From positions 1-57,181 of the forward strand of contig JAFULM010000004.1 of NCBI GenBank assembly GCA_017483185.1: DNA of 57,181 nucleotides. Reading direction: 5' to 3'. Below the pieces are notes generated by a model. That model searched no databases. It was not told the DNA's origin and worked only from the letters and a program-made list of their open reading frames with translations. This DNA comes from Prevotella sp. GTDB lineage: Bacteria > Bacteroidota > Bacteroidia > Bacteroidales > Bacteroidaceae. Positions 45,693 through 55,437 of this stretch are shown here, in pieces; within the stretch, counting starts at the first letter, position 1; every line of letters starts with the position of its first letter. The position numbers and the translations under genes are program-made.

Positions 45693-45815
45693 GAAGCGTA
45701 ACATCAACGCAAAAGAAACGCTAACGTCTTGCACTGGAACGTGCATTGGGAAATGATAACAAATTACATATATTTCTGACAAAGTGCTACCGACACACCA
45801 CGGTAGCACTTTTTG
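45693..45815 (+). ncRNA. Candidate small RNA or leader of about 120 nt with terminator
   Basis: From the predicted start to the terminator AAAGTGCTACCG (45781-45792) / CGGTAGCACTTT (45801-45812) plus T-run there is no coding frame. Inner words include AACGC/AAACGCTAACG and a TGCAC-TGGAAC-GTGCA hairpin (about 45730-45746). It ends 26 nt before the upstream box of the promoter for the next gene, so it is an independent transcript rather than a leader. Family not recognised. Confidence 0.55.
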
Positions 45816-45859
45816 TTAAAAAGCAAAGTGCAAAAACGGCCTTTTCGGAATAAAAAGTG

Positions 45860-45867
45860 TATCTTTG
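45860..45867 (+). promoter_or_regulatory. Promoter -7 box of the 1049-residue lipoprotein gene
   Basis: TATCTTTG matches the Bacteroidetes -7 element and lies 38 nt before ATG 45905. Only a degenerate T-rich upstream box is visible at about 45841-45845. Confidence 0.6.
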
Positions 45868-45904
45868 CAAAAGCATTTAACATGTCGTACAACACGAAAA
45901 GACC

Positions 45905-48900
45905 ATGAACAAACATCACTTACGCATCACACTGGCAGTCCTTCTGACCGTCATCATAACGGGATGCAACGAGCAAAGCAAACCTAAGACACTTGGAGAA
46001 AAAGAGATTTACTTCAACGAGAAGCTTTCCTCCGTCTCTCCCGACGGCGATTCGGCATGCTGGGTTGGTAGCGAGACCGGCGACATCTGGTACATCAGCG
46101 CCAACGAGCGCAGAACTTACAACATCGGAACCGACCGTATATATAAAGTAGTCCCGGACCGGACGGCGGACGGACAACAGATATTCTGGCTCGGAATACG
46201 CAACTCCGGACTGCAGAAGTGGTGCGTCAAGGACGGCCAGCCGATCATGATGGCATGCTATCCGATAGCAGCCAAGGGTGACCAATACTCCGTTTATGAC
46301 ATTCTTACCGACGGCGACATGATCTATGCGGCCACCAGTCAGGGTCTCTACGGAATGAGACGCGACGAGACAAGCCTGACCTTGCTCTATCCCGGTGCCA
46401 CCAGCGCGACAGCACTGCGCGGCCAACCGATGACGGTCAGCTGCATGTGTATCTACAACGGCAACCTCCTTGCCGGCTCACAGGACGGACTCATCCGCTA
46501 CAACCCGCACTCACGTAAGGTCGATGTCCTCCACCGCGGGACACCCATCCACTGCGTCAACAGCTCCGACGGACTCATCTACGCCCTGACCGACGGCCGG
46601 TTGTTCATTGACAGCATCGCCACACCGTCACTGCGGGAGGTTCCGCTCACTTTTCCCGCCCGACATCATCGCAAGATTGGCGATACCCACTACTTCATCG
46701 AGAGCAGCCACGTCGTGCTGAGCGAGGACCTTCAGGACTTCATCTCCGTCCCGTTGCGCCACAAGGTGCCCCTCTTCAGCTGCAACATCCTCTGCACCGG
46801 ACGGCGGGACGGCCACAGTCTGCTCGTCACGGAAAACGCCCTGTGGCACATTCCGCACCACATCGGCGTCTTCAACGTCAACGGTGAGATTGTCGCCTCA
46901 TGCGCCGACGGCGACCGCATGTACTTCCTCAACTCATCCAACGAACTCTTCTGCAAGCAAAATGGAGACGCCACGGCCGACAAAATCTATGATTTGCCGG
47001 AGACGGAGACCATCAACCGCATCATGGCATGCGACGGACGGCTCTACTGCATCAGCAACGGAGACCGTCTCCTGAGCCTCGACGTCCACGACAGCTACCT
47101 CCGCAACGGACTGTTCAGCACCACCGAGACAGTCTTTCAGGCTCCGACAAAAATCACATCCGCCTGTATCTGTCGCACCGATGGCGGCCACCGGGTCTAT
47201 CTCGGCATACAGGACGAGCTGATCTCCATTGCCGACGACGGGCGCACGGACACCGTCCCGGCACTCAGCGGAACGTATATCACGGCGTTCCATATCCCCT
47301 CCACACATGCTCCGGTCTATCTGGCGACACTCAACGACGGCGTCTTCTGCGGCAGCGACGGAGAGTTCACCCCGATGGACCATACCGACAACATCCCGTT
47401 CATACGCGACATCGCCGTCACCGGCGAGCATATCCCCTTGCTGATGATGCTGACCAACCACAGCCTCATCCTGCCCGAAAGCCGCGACACCATCGAGGTC
47501 AAAGGCTTCAACAAGCTCCTTTACGTCAACGACAGCCTGTTCTATGCACTCCCGGAGACGGGATTGTGCGAATATGCCGTACACGACGGCCACGCCGAAC
47601 TGCTCGGTGAATATTACGGCGACATCCACTTCAATCCTCAAGCCTCATTCGTCCACGGAGACCGCATCTATCTCGGTTCCGACATCGGCGTGCTGACCAT
47701 CGCGGCCGGCAACGTCAGTGACGCCCGTTGGGTAGAGTTCTGTCCCGACGCGCCCAATATCCGCATGCTCGGCGTGAGTCTCATCTTCATCATCCTGCTG
47801 ATTGGCGTGACCGCCATAGCCGTGAAAAAGCGCGACGACAGCCGCCGCCGAATGATCGGGATACACATCAGCGACCTGCGCAACCGCTTGGACAGCCTTA
47901 CGGCCATTGCCGCTGCGACAGGCCGCGACGAAGACGCCGCTTCCGTCAAGAGACTGCGGGACGAGACAGAAACGATAAATATCAAAAGCCGCGACGCCGC
48001 ACAGCGCATCGCAGGACTGTCAAAGACCATCATGCTCAAAAACCGCGACATGGCTCTCGCACTGTCCAAGCACCTCCACAGCCAGACGGCGGCTATCGAG
48101 GCATACGACGCCTACGACCGTGCCCGGCTGCTCGATGAGTCTCACACGGCACAAGCCGTTGGCGACACCGAGCGCATCATAGAGCAGGTCAGCCGCAATG
48201 CCGAATGGCTGACATACATGGCCACGGCCACCGATGTCGTCAACAACTGCCGTCGGGATATGGCCGGCGCTCAGGAGATAGACGGCGTCAACGACGGACT
48301 GGCAGCAGAGACGGAGCGTGTGGCCGAAGCATTGCTCAACAAGCCGCTTGACAGTCTGGAGGCGGACATACGCCAACTTGACATGCGCTACCGCTTTGTC
48401 TTCACGGACGAAGCCGCCGACCGCATCGACACGTTCGTCCGCACACGCACGGAACTCATCACCGGCATCACGCCCGGGTCCTACGACGACGTCGCGGCGG
48501 CTCTCGTGGTCCGGCTCCACGAACTCCGTTCGGCCATCAGACGCCGCGAGCGTATCGAGTTCCTGCGCGAATTGCGTCACGTCAACAGCCGCGTATGTCA
48601 GATACTGACGCGCCATCGGCTGGCCGAGACGATGGACGAATACTGCCGCATGCACATGGCCGTCATCGACGAACACGGCAGCCACACTCCGCCGACAGCC
48701 GAGTCGTCGCTCGAGATCGAGATTGCCGACCGCACGCAACCCATCGCCGAACGCATCGAAGTGCTGACAAAAGAGTTATACGCTCTCATCGCCGAGACCG
48801 ACCCCACCGTGCTCACGAACATGCTGCGGCTGACAGACCTGACCAAACAGTCGGCACGCATCATGGCGCTGCTCATCGCCCGTCCGTCGACAGAGCGCGG

Positions 48901-49054
48901 TATGCTCGCCGGTATGCTCGGCATGTTCGGCAACATGGCGCCCGTCATAAGCCGCCTGAAAAAGAACAAGATCAAGCCGGCACGCGAGCAACTCGCAGCC
49001 TACGCCAAAGCCCACCCGGACAGCATGGTCCCCTACATACTCGCCCTCGTCTGA
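45905..49054 (+). CDS. Large lipoprotein with sensor-like region, membrane helix and helical C-terminal region
   Basis: 1049 residues, family not recognised. The signal has a lipobox (TVIITGCNE, Cys near residue 21). Residues about 30-610 are beta-rich with repeated short motifs such as GDMIYAATSQGLYGM, NGNLLAGSQDGLIRYNP and SDGLIYALTDGRLFI, which look like the blades of a beta-propeller. One membrane helix (about 622-642, GVSLIFIILLIGVTAIAV) is followed by a basic stop-transfer KKRDDSRRR and a highly charged, all-helical region of about 400 residues (such as DLRNRLDSLTAIAAATGRDE). No kinase, HTH or enzyme motif is seen in this last part. It resembles a two-component hybrid sensor whose output domain has been replaced. 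It lies after the LytS/LytTR pair, on the same strand. Confidence 0.75.
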   Translation: MNKHHLRITLAVLLTVIITGCNEQSKPKTLGEKEIYFNEKLSSVSPDGDSACWVGSETGDIWYISANERRTYNIGTDRIYKVVPDRTADGQQIFWLGIRNSGLQKWCVKDGQPIMMACYPIAAKGDQYSVYDILTDGDMIYAATSQGLYGMRRDETSLTLLYPGATSATALRGQPMTVSCMCIYNGNLLAGSQDGLIRYNPHSRKVDVLHRGTPIHCVNSSDGLIYALTDGRLFIDSIATPSLREVPLTFPARHHRKIGDTHYFIESSHVVLSEDLQDFISVPLRHKVPLFSCNILCTGRRDGHSLLVTENALWHIPHHIGVFNVNGEIVASCADGDRMYFLNSSNELFCKQNGDATADKIYDLPETETINRIMACDGRLYCISNGDRLLSLDVHDSYLRNGLFSTTETVFQAPTKITSACICRTDGGHRVYLGIQDELISIADDGRTDTVPALSGTYITAFHIPSTHAPVYLATLNDGVFCGSDGEFTPMDHTDNIPFIRDIAVTGEHIPLLMMLTNHSLILPESRDTIEVKGFNKLLYVNDSLFYALPETGLCEYAVHDGHAELLGEYYGDIHFNPQASFVHGDRIYLGSDIGVLTIAAGNVSDARWVEFCPDAPNIRMLGVSLIFIILLIGVTAIAVKKRDDSRRRMIGIHISDLRNRLDSLTAIAAATGRDEDAASVKRLRDETETINIKSRDAAQRIAGLSKTIMLKNRDMALALSKHLHSQTAAIEAYDAYDRARLLDESHTAQAVGDTERIIEQVSRNAEWLTYMATATDVVNNCRRDMAGAQEIDGVNDGLAAETERVAEALLNKPLDSLEADIRQLDMRYRFVFTDEAADRIDTFVRTRTELITGITPGSYDDVAAALVVRLHELRSAIRRRERIEFLRELRHVNSRVCQILTRHRLAETMDEYCRMHMAVIDEHGSHTPPTAESSLEIEIADRTQPIAERIEVLTKELYALIAETDPTVLTNMLRLTDLTKQSARIMALLIARPSTERGMLAGMLGMFGNMAPVISRLKKNKIKPAREQLAAYAKAHPDSMVPYILALV

Positions 49055-49175
49055 CACAAGCGCAAGACCGGGCAAGCCGATGGGCAAAAACGCTCACACA
49101 TCGGCACAAACCTCACACGACACACGACTTTCGGGGTTTACGGACATTTGCCGTAAGCGACTGACAGTCAACAGT

Positions 49176-49204
49176 AAAGCGGCAATCTTTTTTGCCGCTT
49201 TTTT
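49176..49204 (+). terminator. Terminator after the lipoprotein gene
   Basis: AAAGCGGCAA (49176-49185) and TTGCCGCTTT (49192-49201) pair exactly, followed by T. Confidence 0.85.
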
Positions 49205-49308
49205 CGTGTCCGTCGAAAGAGCCGGCTAAACATCCCGTAAAACATCGATACCACGCAACCGGACACGGTCAGAAATCTTACATAATGTTAAAAAGAGTCG
49301 GTCGCCGA

Positions 49309-49582
49309 AGCTCCGCGAGGCCTTGCGGTATGCTGCGGGAGCGGTTGTACGGGGCAATATGTCCGAATAATATCACGGATTTTAACACTTGAAAATCCTC
49401 CGTAATTTCGACCGGAATATCCCGATTCTGACTTTTGCATGCCATTTCCGAACAAAAAAGATTCCGCGGCCGAGCCGTAAGGGCCCCGTTGGTCTGCAAC
49501 GGGCACGCCGTCAGCTCGCAACGGCGTGCCCGTCGTGATGCCGTAAGGGCCTTATTGCAGAGCCGTAAGGCCCTTACGGCTC
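49309..49582. repeat. GC-rich palindromic block, copy D
   Basis: CCGAGCCGTAAGGGCCCC, CAACGGGCACGCCGTC, CAACGGCGTGCCCGTC, GCCGTAAGGGCCTTATTGC and GAGCCGTAAGGCCCTTACGG follow one another (main core 49471-49582). The flank after it shares TTAGACTTGCACGCG with copy A and TAATTC.GAATTTTAACAATTC with copy B. It directly precedes REP element copy 3. Confidence 0.75.
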
Positions 49583-49774
49583 GGAAAAATCCGTGAAATC
49601 ATTGCACAGTTTTTCACAAATCGTCATAACACGCAATATATCAAACCATTAGACTTGCACGCGAAATTTTGAAGAATTTGCGGCCGCGAGCTTTTCATTT
49701 TCAAATTCTTCAAAAATGGAGAGGCATTTGTCAGAATAATTCGGAATTTTAACAATTCTAACGAGAATAAACCA

Positions 49775-49893
49775 GTAGGGTCGCGACCCGTCGCGACCGC
49801 CTCCATGCCAAATGGTCCAACTTGTCCGGTAGTTATGTACAGAGGTGGTCACATTCAAACCACGGAGGCGGTCGCGACGGGTCGCGACCCTAC
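49775..49893. mobile_element. REP-bounded element, copy 3
   Basis: The inverted ends are the same as in copies 1 and 2 (GTAGGGTCGCGACCCG from 49775, and its complement ending at 49893). The interior is only loosely similar (GCCAAATGGTCCAACTTG), so the ends are the conserved part. It lies 190 bp after GC-rich block D and 190 bp before the CDF transporter gene. Confidence 0.8.
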
Positions 49894-49993
49894 TATGGGG
49901 TATTTTGAATATCATCACTCCAAAATGTCGGATGAACCTTAATTATCCTCAAAAAAAAACGACATTTGCAACCGGGTTGCAAGCCTTTTGACA

Positions 49994-50001
49994 TATCTTT
50001 G
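49994..50001 (+). promoter_or_regulatory. Promoter -7 box of the CDF transporter gene
   Basis: TATCTTTG matches the Bacteroidetes -7 element and leaves a leader of about 78 nt to ATG 50086. The upstream box is not well placed. Confidence 0.55.
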
Positions 50002-50085
50002 TATTCGAATCAGCCGGCAACCGCATGCACGGAATAAGACATCGCGGACGACTGCATCCGGACAAACAATAAAAAAACGAAAGAT

Positions 50086-51000
50086 ATGGAACATCATCAT
50101 CACCATCATCACGCTCCGGCGGGAGAGATGAAGTCACTCAACGGCATCTTCATCTTCGCCATCCTGCTCAACCTCATTTTCGTCGGCATCGAGGCCGTCG
50201 TGGGCTTCCTCCACAACTCGCTGTCACTGCTGTCGGACGCAGGCCACAATCTGAGCGACGTCTTCTCGCTCGTGCTCGTGATCTTCTCGTTCTATCTGTC
50301 ACGCATACACAGCACCAAACGCTACTCCTACGGTCTGAAGAAGAGCACGGTGCTCATCTCCCTGCTCAACGCCATCATCCTCCTCGTCGCCGTGGGAGCC
50401 ATCATCATCGAGAGCATCCACAAGTTTGCCGAACCCGCCGAAGTGAATGGTGCGGCCGTATCGTGGACCGCACTGGCCGGCATCGTCATCAACGGTCTGA
50501 CCGTGGTGCTGCTCATGCGCGGCCAGAAGAACGACATCAACGTGCGCGGAGCGTTTCTTCACATGGTCGCCGACACGCTGGTCAGCGTCGGAGTGGTCAT
50601 CTCCGGTGTGGCCATCACGCTGACGGGATGGAACGTCATCGACCCCATCGTCTCGCTCGTCATCGCCGGCGTAATCATCGTGTCGACATGGAGTCTGCTC
50701 TCCGAGAGCCTGAAACTGTCGCTCGACGGCACACCTGAGTCGATTGACCCCGACCACGTGGTCGACATCATGGCCTCCACACCTGGCGTCAGAGACGTAC
50801 ACCACGTGCACATCTGGGCTATCAGCACGACTCAAAATGCGCTGACGGCCCACCTCGTGGTGGACGACATCAGCGCAATGGAAGGGGTGAAAAATGATGT
50901 CAGAACGCGACTCCGCGAAGCGGGCATCAGCCACGCTACCTTGGAGACGGAGGCGGTCGGAGCCCACTGTCATGAGCATGACTGCCACTGCGGGGAATAA
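50086..51000 (+). CDS. Cation diffusion facilitator (zinc exporter type)
   Basis: 304 residues. The N-terminus starts with MEHHHHHHHAPAGE, a histidine tail that may bind metal. Six membrane helices follow; TM2 has D51, H54 and D58 in SDAGHNLSD, and TM5 has the matching H and D in HMVADTL (about 157-162), which form the Zn2+ site of CDF exporters. The C-terminal cytoplasmic domain (about 215-304) ends with HCHEHDCHCGE, again metal-binding. It should export Zn2+ (or Co2+/Cd2+) in exchange for protons. It is flanked by repeats and appears monocistronic. Confidence 0.95.
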   Translation: MEHHHHHHHAPAGEMKSLNGIFIFAILLNLIFVGIEAVVGFLHNSLSLLSDAGHNLSDVFSLVLVIFSFYLSRIHSTKRYSYGLKKSTVLISLLNAIILLVAVGAIIIESIHKFAEPAEVNGAAVSWTALAGIVINGLTVVLLMRGQKNDINVRGAFLHMVADTLVSVGVVISGVAITLTGWNVIDPIVSLVIAGVIIVSTWSLLSESLKLSLDGTPESIDPDHVVDIMASTPGVRDVHHVHIWAISTTQNALTAHLVVDDISAMEGVKNDVRTRLREAGISHATLETEAVGAHCHEHDCHCGE

Positions 51001-51104
51001 ATCTCGTCCTTTCCGATATTTGGGGTGAACCTCCTCCTTCGGTAGGGACTCCCATAATTTATCAGTTGATAAACTGTCTTTCCAAATTACGGATGAACCA
51101 AAAA

Positions 51105-51144
51105 ATGGGCGGAGAAACGGCAACGCTGCCATTTCTCCGCCCAT
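51105..51144. terminator. Bidirectional terminator between converging genes
   Basis: ATGGGCGGAGAAA (51105-51117) and TTTCTCCGCCCAT (51132-51144) pair perfectly with a 14-nt loop; the left side has an A-run that reads as T on the minus strand. Confidence 0.75.
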
Positions 51145-51186
51145 AATGTGCATATTGTCTTAAAGAAAATTTAAGTCTACATTGCT

Positions 51187-51999
51187 TTAGAGGATGCGTC
51201 CGCGCAAGCTGAACTTGATGACGGGATAGACCGTGAGGTAATCCATGATTTTGGAAATGTCGTTCTTAACCTCTTCGTCAAGCGTCTTGTCCAAATCTAC
51301 GCCGTCGGCATAGATTTTCGGCTTGCCCTGGAACTGTGCGCCAAGCTCAAAGCGGAAACCAAGACGGTTCTTCGGAATCAGACGGCCGAAGCCGAGACCG
51401 AGGTAAGGACGGAAACCGCTGACCTTCATACCGCCGGTGACATCACCATTGCTGTTGATCGGGATGCGGTATTCGTCGATGTCGACACCAAACTTTTCGT
51501 CATCCGGCAATTGCTGATACCAGTCACTGCTTTCCACTGTCTGTATCCTGTCGATGATTTCCTTTGCCTCGTCACTGTGGCCCTTGATTTTGATCAGTTT
51601 GTTGCCACCGAAAGAGAAACCGGCGCAGATGAAGAACGAACTGTGACTGGGGAAGGGATAGAGGTCAAACTTCACGTCGACGTATGTACGGCTGAACGAT
51701 GCCTCGGCCTCAATAGGCTTCTTGAGGTTTATCGTCTGACCGTTATATTCGAGCGTCCCCAAGTCTTCAGCTTCAAAATCTTCGTTTATCTTCAAGACTT
51801 TCGGCATGATATTGAGTCCCACACGTGCCGAACACCACTTCGTCAGACTGACCGCAGCGTCGATGCCGATACCTTCTGTTCCCACGCCGACACCTACGCC
51901 GATACGCTTTCCTACTCCATAAAAATCTTCATTCGTCTGCGCGCTAACGCTCGTGAGCCCGAGCAGCAGCAGTCCACATGACAATAATAACTTCCTCAT
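51187..51999 (-). CDS. Outer-membrane beta-barrel protein, function unknown
   Basis: 270 residues with a signal peptide (MRKLLLSCGLLLLGLTSVSA). Alternating strands with aromatic residues (GVGVGTEGIGIDAAVSLTK, TYVDVKFDLYPF, FRPYLGLGFGRLI, LGFRFELGAQFQG) and an end FSLRGRIL suggest an OmpA/porin-like barrel of about eight to ten strands. No substrate can be suggested. A TATATTTG box (minus strand, 52051-52044) lies 45 nt upstream. Confidence 0.82.
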   Translation of the reverse strand: MRKLLLSCGLLLLGLTSVSAQTNEDFYGVGKRIGVGVGVGTEGIGIDAAVSLTKWCSARVGLNIMPKVLKINEDFEAEDLGTLEYNGQTINLKKPIEAEASFSRTYVDVKFDLYPFPSHSSFFICAGFSFGGNKLIKIKGHSDEAKEIIDRIQTVESSDWYQQLPDDEKFGVDIDEYRIPINSNGDVTGGMKVSGFRPYLGLGFGRLIPKNRLGFRFELGAQFQGKPKIYADGVDLDKTLDEEVKNDISKIMDYLTVYPVIKFSLRGRIL

Positions 52000-52153
52000 A
52001 GTTGCTATTTGTTAATGAAACGATTGTTTATAACTTTTGTTTGCAAATATAATGATTTTTTATTTAACGCGAAAAAATACAAACAACAAAAACATCCGGA
52101 CATACAAATAATGTGGTCAAACAGTCCGTAACGGGCTCAAACGTTCAAACAAA

Positions 52154-52206
52154 AAAGGCACGGAGACACAAAGGTTAAGGTATTGCCTCTGTGTCTCCGT
52201 GCCTTT
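52154..52206. repeat. Palindrome of ggcacggagacaca type
   Basis: AAAGGCACGGAGACACA (52154-52170) and TGTGTCTCCGTGCCTTT (52190-52206) are perfect complements with a 19-nt loop. It lies between the asnS gene and the outer-membrane protein gene, both on minus, and can act as a terminator of asnS. Confidence 0.85.
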
Positions 52207-52265
52207 ATGGTCGACAGACGAAAGTGGTGCGGACATGACCGCTCCACTTTCGCCAAATATTCTGA

Positions 52266-53669
52266 TTAAAACTCTGCCGTCTTCGGGGTACGCGGGAACG
52301 GAATGACGTCGCGGATGTTCTGCATGCCGGTGACGAAGAGAATGAGACGCTCGAATCCGAGACCGAAACCACCGTGCGGGCATGTTCCGTACTTACGGGT
52401 ATCGAGATACCACCACATATCCTTCATCGGTATCTGACGCTCATCAATCTCAGCCATGAGCTTCTCGTAGTTCTCCTCACGGACGCTACCGCCGATGATC
52501 TCACCAATCTGCGGGAACAGCACGTCAGTGCCTTGAACAGTGCGGCCGTCCTCATTGATCTTCATGTAGAACGCCTTGATGGCCTTGGGATAGTCAATCA
52601 TGATGACGGGCTTCTTGAAATATTCCTCGACGAGATAGCGTTCGTGCTCGCTGGCGAGGTCCATACCCCAGCTGACGGGGAACTCAAACTTCTTGCCGTT
52701 CTTGACTGCTTCCTCCAAAATCCGGATTCCTTCGGTGTAGGGCAGGCGCTCGAACGAGCCGGCGACAACGGAACGAAGACGCTCCAAGAGGGTTTTGTCG
52801 ACCATCTTGTTGAGGAACTCGAGGTCATCCTGGCAGTTGTCCAACGCCCACTGAACACAATACTTGATGAAGTCTTCCTCTAAGTCCATCAGATCGTTGA
52901 TGTCGATGAAAGCGACTTCGGGCTCAATCATCCAGAACTCGGCCAAGTGGCGCGGCGTGTTGCTGTTTTCAGCGCGGAATGTGGGACCGAAGGTGTAGAT
53001 GGCTCCAAGAGCCGTAGCTCCAAGCTCGCCCTCGAGTTGTCCGCTCACGGTAAGCGATGTCTGCTTGCCGAAGAAGTCGTCATCATAGATGATCTTGCCG
53101 TCTTCGCCCTTCTTGAGGTCATAGAGGTTTTTGGTCGTGACCTGAAACATCTGACCGGCGCCTTCACAGTCGCTGGCCGTGATGAGCGGCGTGTGGAAGT
53201 AGAAGAAGCCGTGGTCATGGAAATATTTGTGGATAGCAATGGCCATATTGTGACGTATGCGCATCACGGCACCGAATGTGTTGGTACGCAGACGCATGTG
53301 GGCATGCTGGCGCATATATTCAAAACTCTGACCTTTCTTCTGCATCGGATAATCGCTGCCGCAAAGACCGTAAATCTCTATCTCGCGACACTGTATCTCA
53401 ACCGTCTGGCCGGCACCCTGACTCTCCACCAGTTCGCCATTGACGCTGATACAAGAACCGGTAGTGATCTGCTTGAGCTGGGTCTCATCAAACTTTGTCG
53501 GGTCTACTACGACCTGAACATTCTTTATCGTAGAACCGTCGTTGATGGCAATGAAATCGACTGCCTTGCTGCTGCGATGGGTACGAACCCATCCTTTTAC
53601 ATTAACGACAGTGCCATAGTCTGTCCGCTTAAGGACATCGGCCACTTTAGTTCTGATAATCTTCTCCAT
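52266..53669 (-). CDS. asnS: Asparagine-tRNA ligase
   Basis: 467 residues from ATG 53669 ([13 protein letters not shown]); an earlier start at 53723 lies in an inverted repeat and is rejected. The N-terminal OB-fold binds the anticodon ([20 protein letters not shown]). Class II motifs follow: motif 2 [20 protein letters not shown] and motif 3 [10 protein letters not shown], near the C-terminus. The Asn specificity is inferred from overall similarity and length; an archaeal-type AspS would look different in the [11 protein letters not shown] region. Confidence 0.95.
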   Translation of the reverse strand: MEKIIRTKVADVLKRTDYGTVVNVKGWVRTHRSSKAVDFIAINDGSTIKNVQVVVDPTKFDETQLKQITTGSCISVNGELVESQGAGQTVEIQCREIEIYGLCGSDYPMQKKGQSFEYMRQHAHMRLRTNTFGAVMRIRHNMAIAIHKYFHDHGFFYFHTPLITASDCEGAGQMFQVTTKNLYDLKKGEDGKIIYDDDFFGKQTSLTVSGQLEGELGATALGAIYTFGPTFRAENSNTPRHLAEFWMIEPEVAFIDINDLMDLEEDFIKYCVQWALDNCQDDLEFLNKMVDKTLLERLRSVVAGSFERLPYTEGIRILEEAVKNGKKFEFPVSWGMDLASEHERYLVEEYFKKPVIMIDYPKAIKAFYMKINEDGRTVQGTDVLFPQIGEIIGGSVREENYEKLMAEIDERQIPMKDMWWYLDTRKYGTCPHGGFGLGFERLILFVTGMQNIRDVIPFPRTPKTAEF

Positions 53670-53699
53670 TTCTTTATTAGATTTATATATAAAGAAAAA

Positions 53700-53812
53700 A
53701 TGAAGAGTCTGATACCACCGCAACGCTCAGATGTCTGTCAGCACAAGCACAACCGAAAGATATTGTGTCATACTCGTGTACCGACAAGCTGCTGCGGTAT
53801 CAAACTCTTCAT
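53700..53812. repeat. Inverted repeat between asnS and the pseudouridine synthase gene
   Basis: ATGAAGAGTCTGATACCACCGC (22 bases, 53700-53721) is nearly the complement of GCTGCGGTATCAAACTCTTCAT (53791-53812), with a loop of about 70 nt. It separates two minus-strand genes. Confidence 0.65.
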
Positions 53813-53840
53813 TCTCCATTCTCTTTAAAACAGATTTTAT

Positions 53841-55376
53841 TTATTCATAAGCCCCCATGCGCAGACGGTCGACCTCCTCTTCTGTCAGATAACGCCAATC
53901 GCCACGACGAAGGTTCTTCTTTGTCAAACCGGCAAAGAGGACACGGTCCAGCTTCGTAACCTTATATCCGAGACTCTCGAAGATACGACGCACAATGCGG
54001 TTTTTGCCACTGTGTATCTCGATACCCACCTGCTTCTTGTCCACCGGGTCGGCATATTCGACGGCATCGGCTTTTATCTCTCCGTCATCGAGCATGATAC
54101 CGTCGCGGATTTGCTGGAGGTCATGGGCAGTGACGTTCTTGTCCAAATATACGTGATATACCTTCTTCTTGAGGAACTTGGGATGCGTCAACTTGCTGGC
54201 CAGATCACCATCGTTGGTAAGCAAAAGCACACCGGTGGTATTTCGGTCCAGACGGCCCACAGGATAAATGCGCTCCGTGCAAGCGTTCTTGACAAGGTCC
54301 ATGACCGTCTTACGCTGCTGCGGGTCATCACTTGTCGTCACGTGGTCCTTCGGCTTGTTGAGAAGGACGTAAACCTTCTTTTCCAAATTCACAAGCTGAT
54401 CGTGAAACTTAATCTCATCTGTACGCAGTACCTTTGTTCCAAGTTCGGTTACGACATTGCCATTGACCGTAACCACACCGGCCTGAATGAACTCGTCGGC
54501 CTCACGGCGGCTGCACACTCCGGCATTGGCAAGGAACTTATTAAGGCGCACCGGTTCCATTGGATCATAATGCTCTTCCTTATATTCGATGCGCTTCTTC
54601 ATGCTGTACTTGGCATTGGGGTCATAGTCGGCTGTGCGGGGACGATAACCGCCACGCTGCTGGTTGCCGTAACCTCCACGATTATTATATCCGCCACGAG
54701 GCTGGCCGTAGCCACCACGTTGCTGACCATAGCTGCCACGATTGTTATATCCGCCACGGTTGGCACCGTATCCACCACGCGACTGCTGACCGTAACCGCC
54801 TTCTACTGCGCCGTCACCGCCATTGTTATACCGCGGACGATAACCGCCACGAGGCTGGCCATAGTTGTCACGAGGCTGCTGATTGTAATTGTCGCGAGGT
54901 TGCTGTGCGTATGTATTGCGCGGCTGCGGTGTATATCCGTTCTCTGCACCATCTTCCCCTCCATTATTATAACGGGGACGATAGCCGCCACCATACTGCT
55001 GGTGTCCACCGAAGCCTCCGCCACGCGTCTGACCATAACCATTACGGTTATTGTTATAACCGCCACGGCTTGCATTATATCCGCCCTCATTATTGTTATA
55101 ACGTGGACGATACTGTGGCCGCGATTGTATATTGCTCTGCAGTCCGGCACCGAAACCTTCGGGACGGAAGCTGCTCTCTTCGCTGCTGTTTCTGTTAAAT
55201 CCGGTACGCTCTGCGTTGTAAGGACGTGCCTGATTGATGCGCGGACGCGGCGAACGGCCTACGCTGCGATAATTCTGATAGTTCCCGGTTTGTCCAGACG
55301 CTTGATAACCTTCGCGGCTACCGGTCTTCTGTCCGTCTGAAACATCTTCTGTTCTCTTTTCGTTTTCAATATCCAT
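53841..55376 (-). CDS. RsuA/RluB-family pseudouridine synthase with long Gly/Tyr/Asn/Arg-rich N-terminal region
   Basis: 511 residues. The C-terminal half (about 260-511) is a normal S4 domain (PVRLNKFLANAGVCSRREAD) plus a pseudouridine synthase of the RsuA/RluB/E/F group, with the catalytic D in GRLDRNTTGVLLL near 370. Residues about 35-250 are low-complexity: repeated RGGYNNRG, GQQRGGYGQ, RPRYNNGG and QQPRDNYGQ units, resembling the RGG/prion-like tails of RNA-binding proteins. The family needs only about 240 residues. The tail probably binds RNA or drives condensation (inference). The gene follows purB by 61 nt, so it is likely in its operon. Confidence 0.93.
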   Translation of the reverse strand: MDIENEKRTEDVSDGQKTGSREGYQASGQTGNYQNYRSVGRSPRPRINQARPYNAERTGFNRNSSEESSFRPEGFGAGLQSNIQSRPQYRPRYNNNEGGYNASRGGYNNNRNGYGQTRGGGFGGHQQYGGGYRPRYNNGGEDGAENGYTPQPRNTYAQQPRDNYNQQPRDNYGQPRGGYRPRYNNGGDGAVEGGYGQQSRGGYGANRGGYNNRGSYGQQRGGYGQPRGGYNNRGGYGNQQRGGYRPRTADYDPNAKYSMKKRIEYKEEHYDPMEPVRLNKFLANAGVCSRREADEFIQAGVVTVNGNVVTELGTKVLRTDEIKFHDQLVNLEKKVYVLLNKPKDHVTTSDDPQQRKTVMDLVKNACTERIYPVGRLDRNTTGVLLLTNDGDLASKLTHPKFLKKKVYHVYLDKNVTAHDLQQIRDGIMLDDGEIKADAVEYADPVDKKQVGIEIHSGKNRIVRRIFESLGYKVTKLDRVLFAGLTKKNLRRGDWRYLTEEEVDRLRMGAYE

Positions 55377-55437
55377 AATTCTATTTGTTTAAATAAGCCT
55401 CACGGCCAAAAGTTGATAATCGTTTACAACATTTCTC

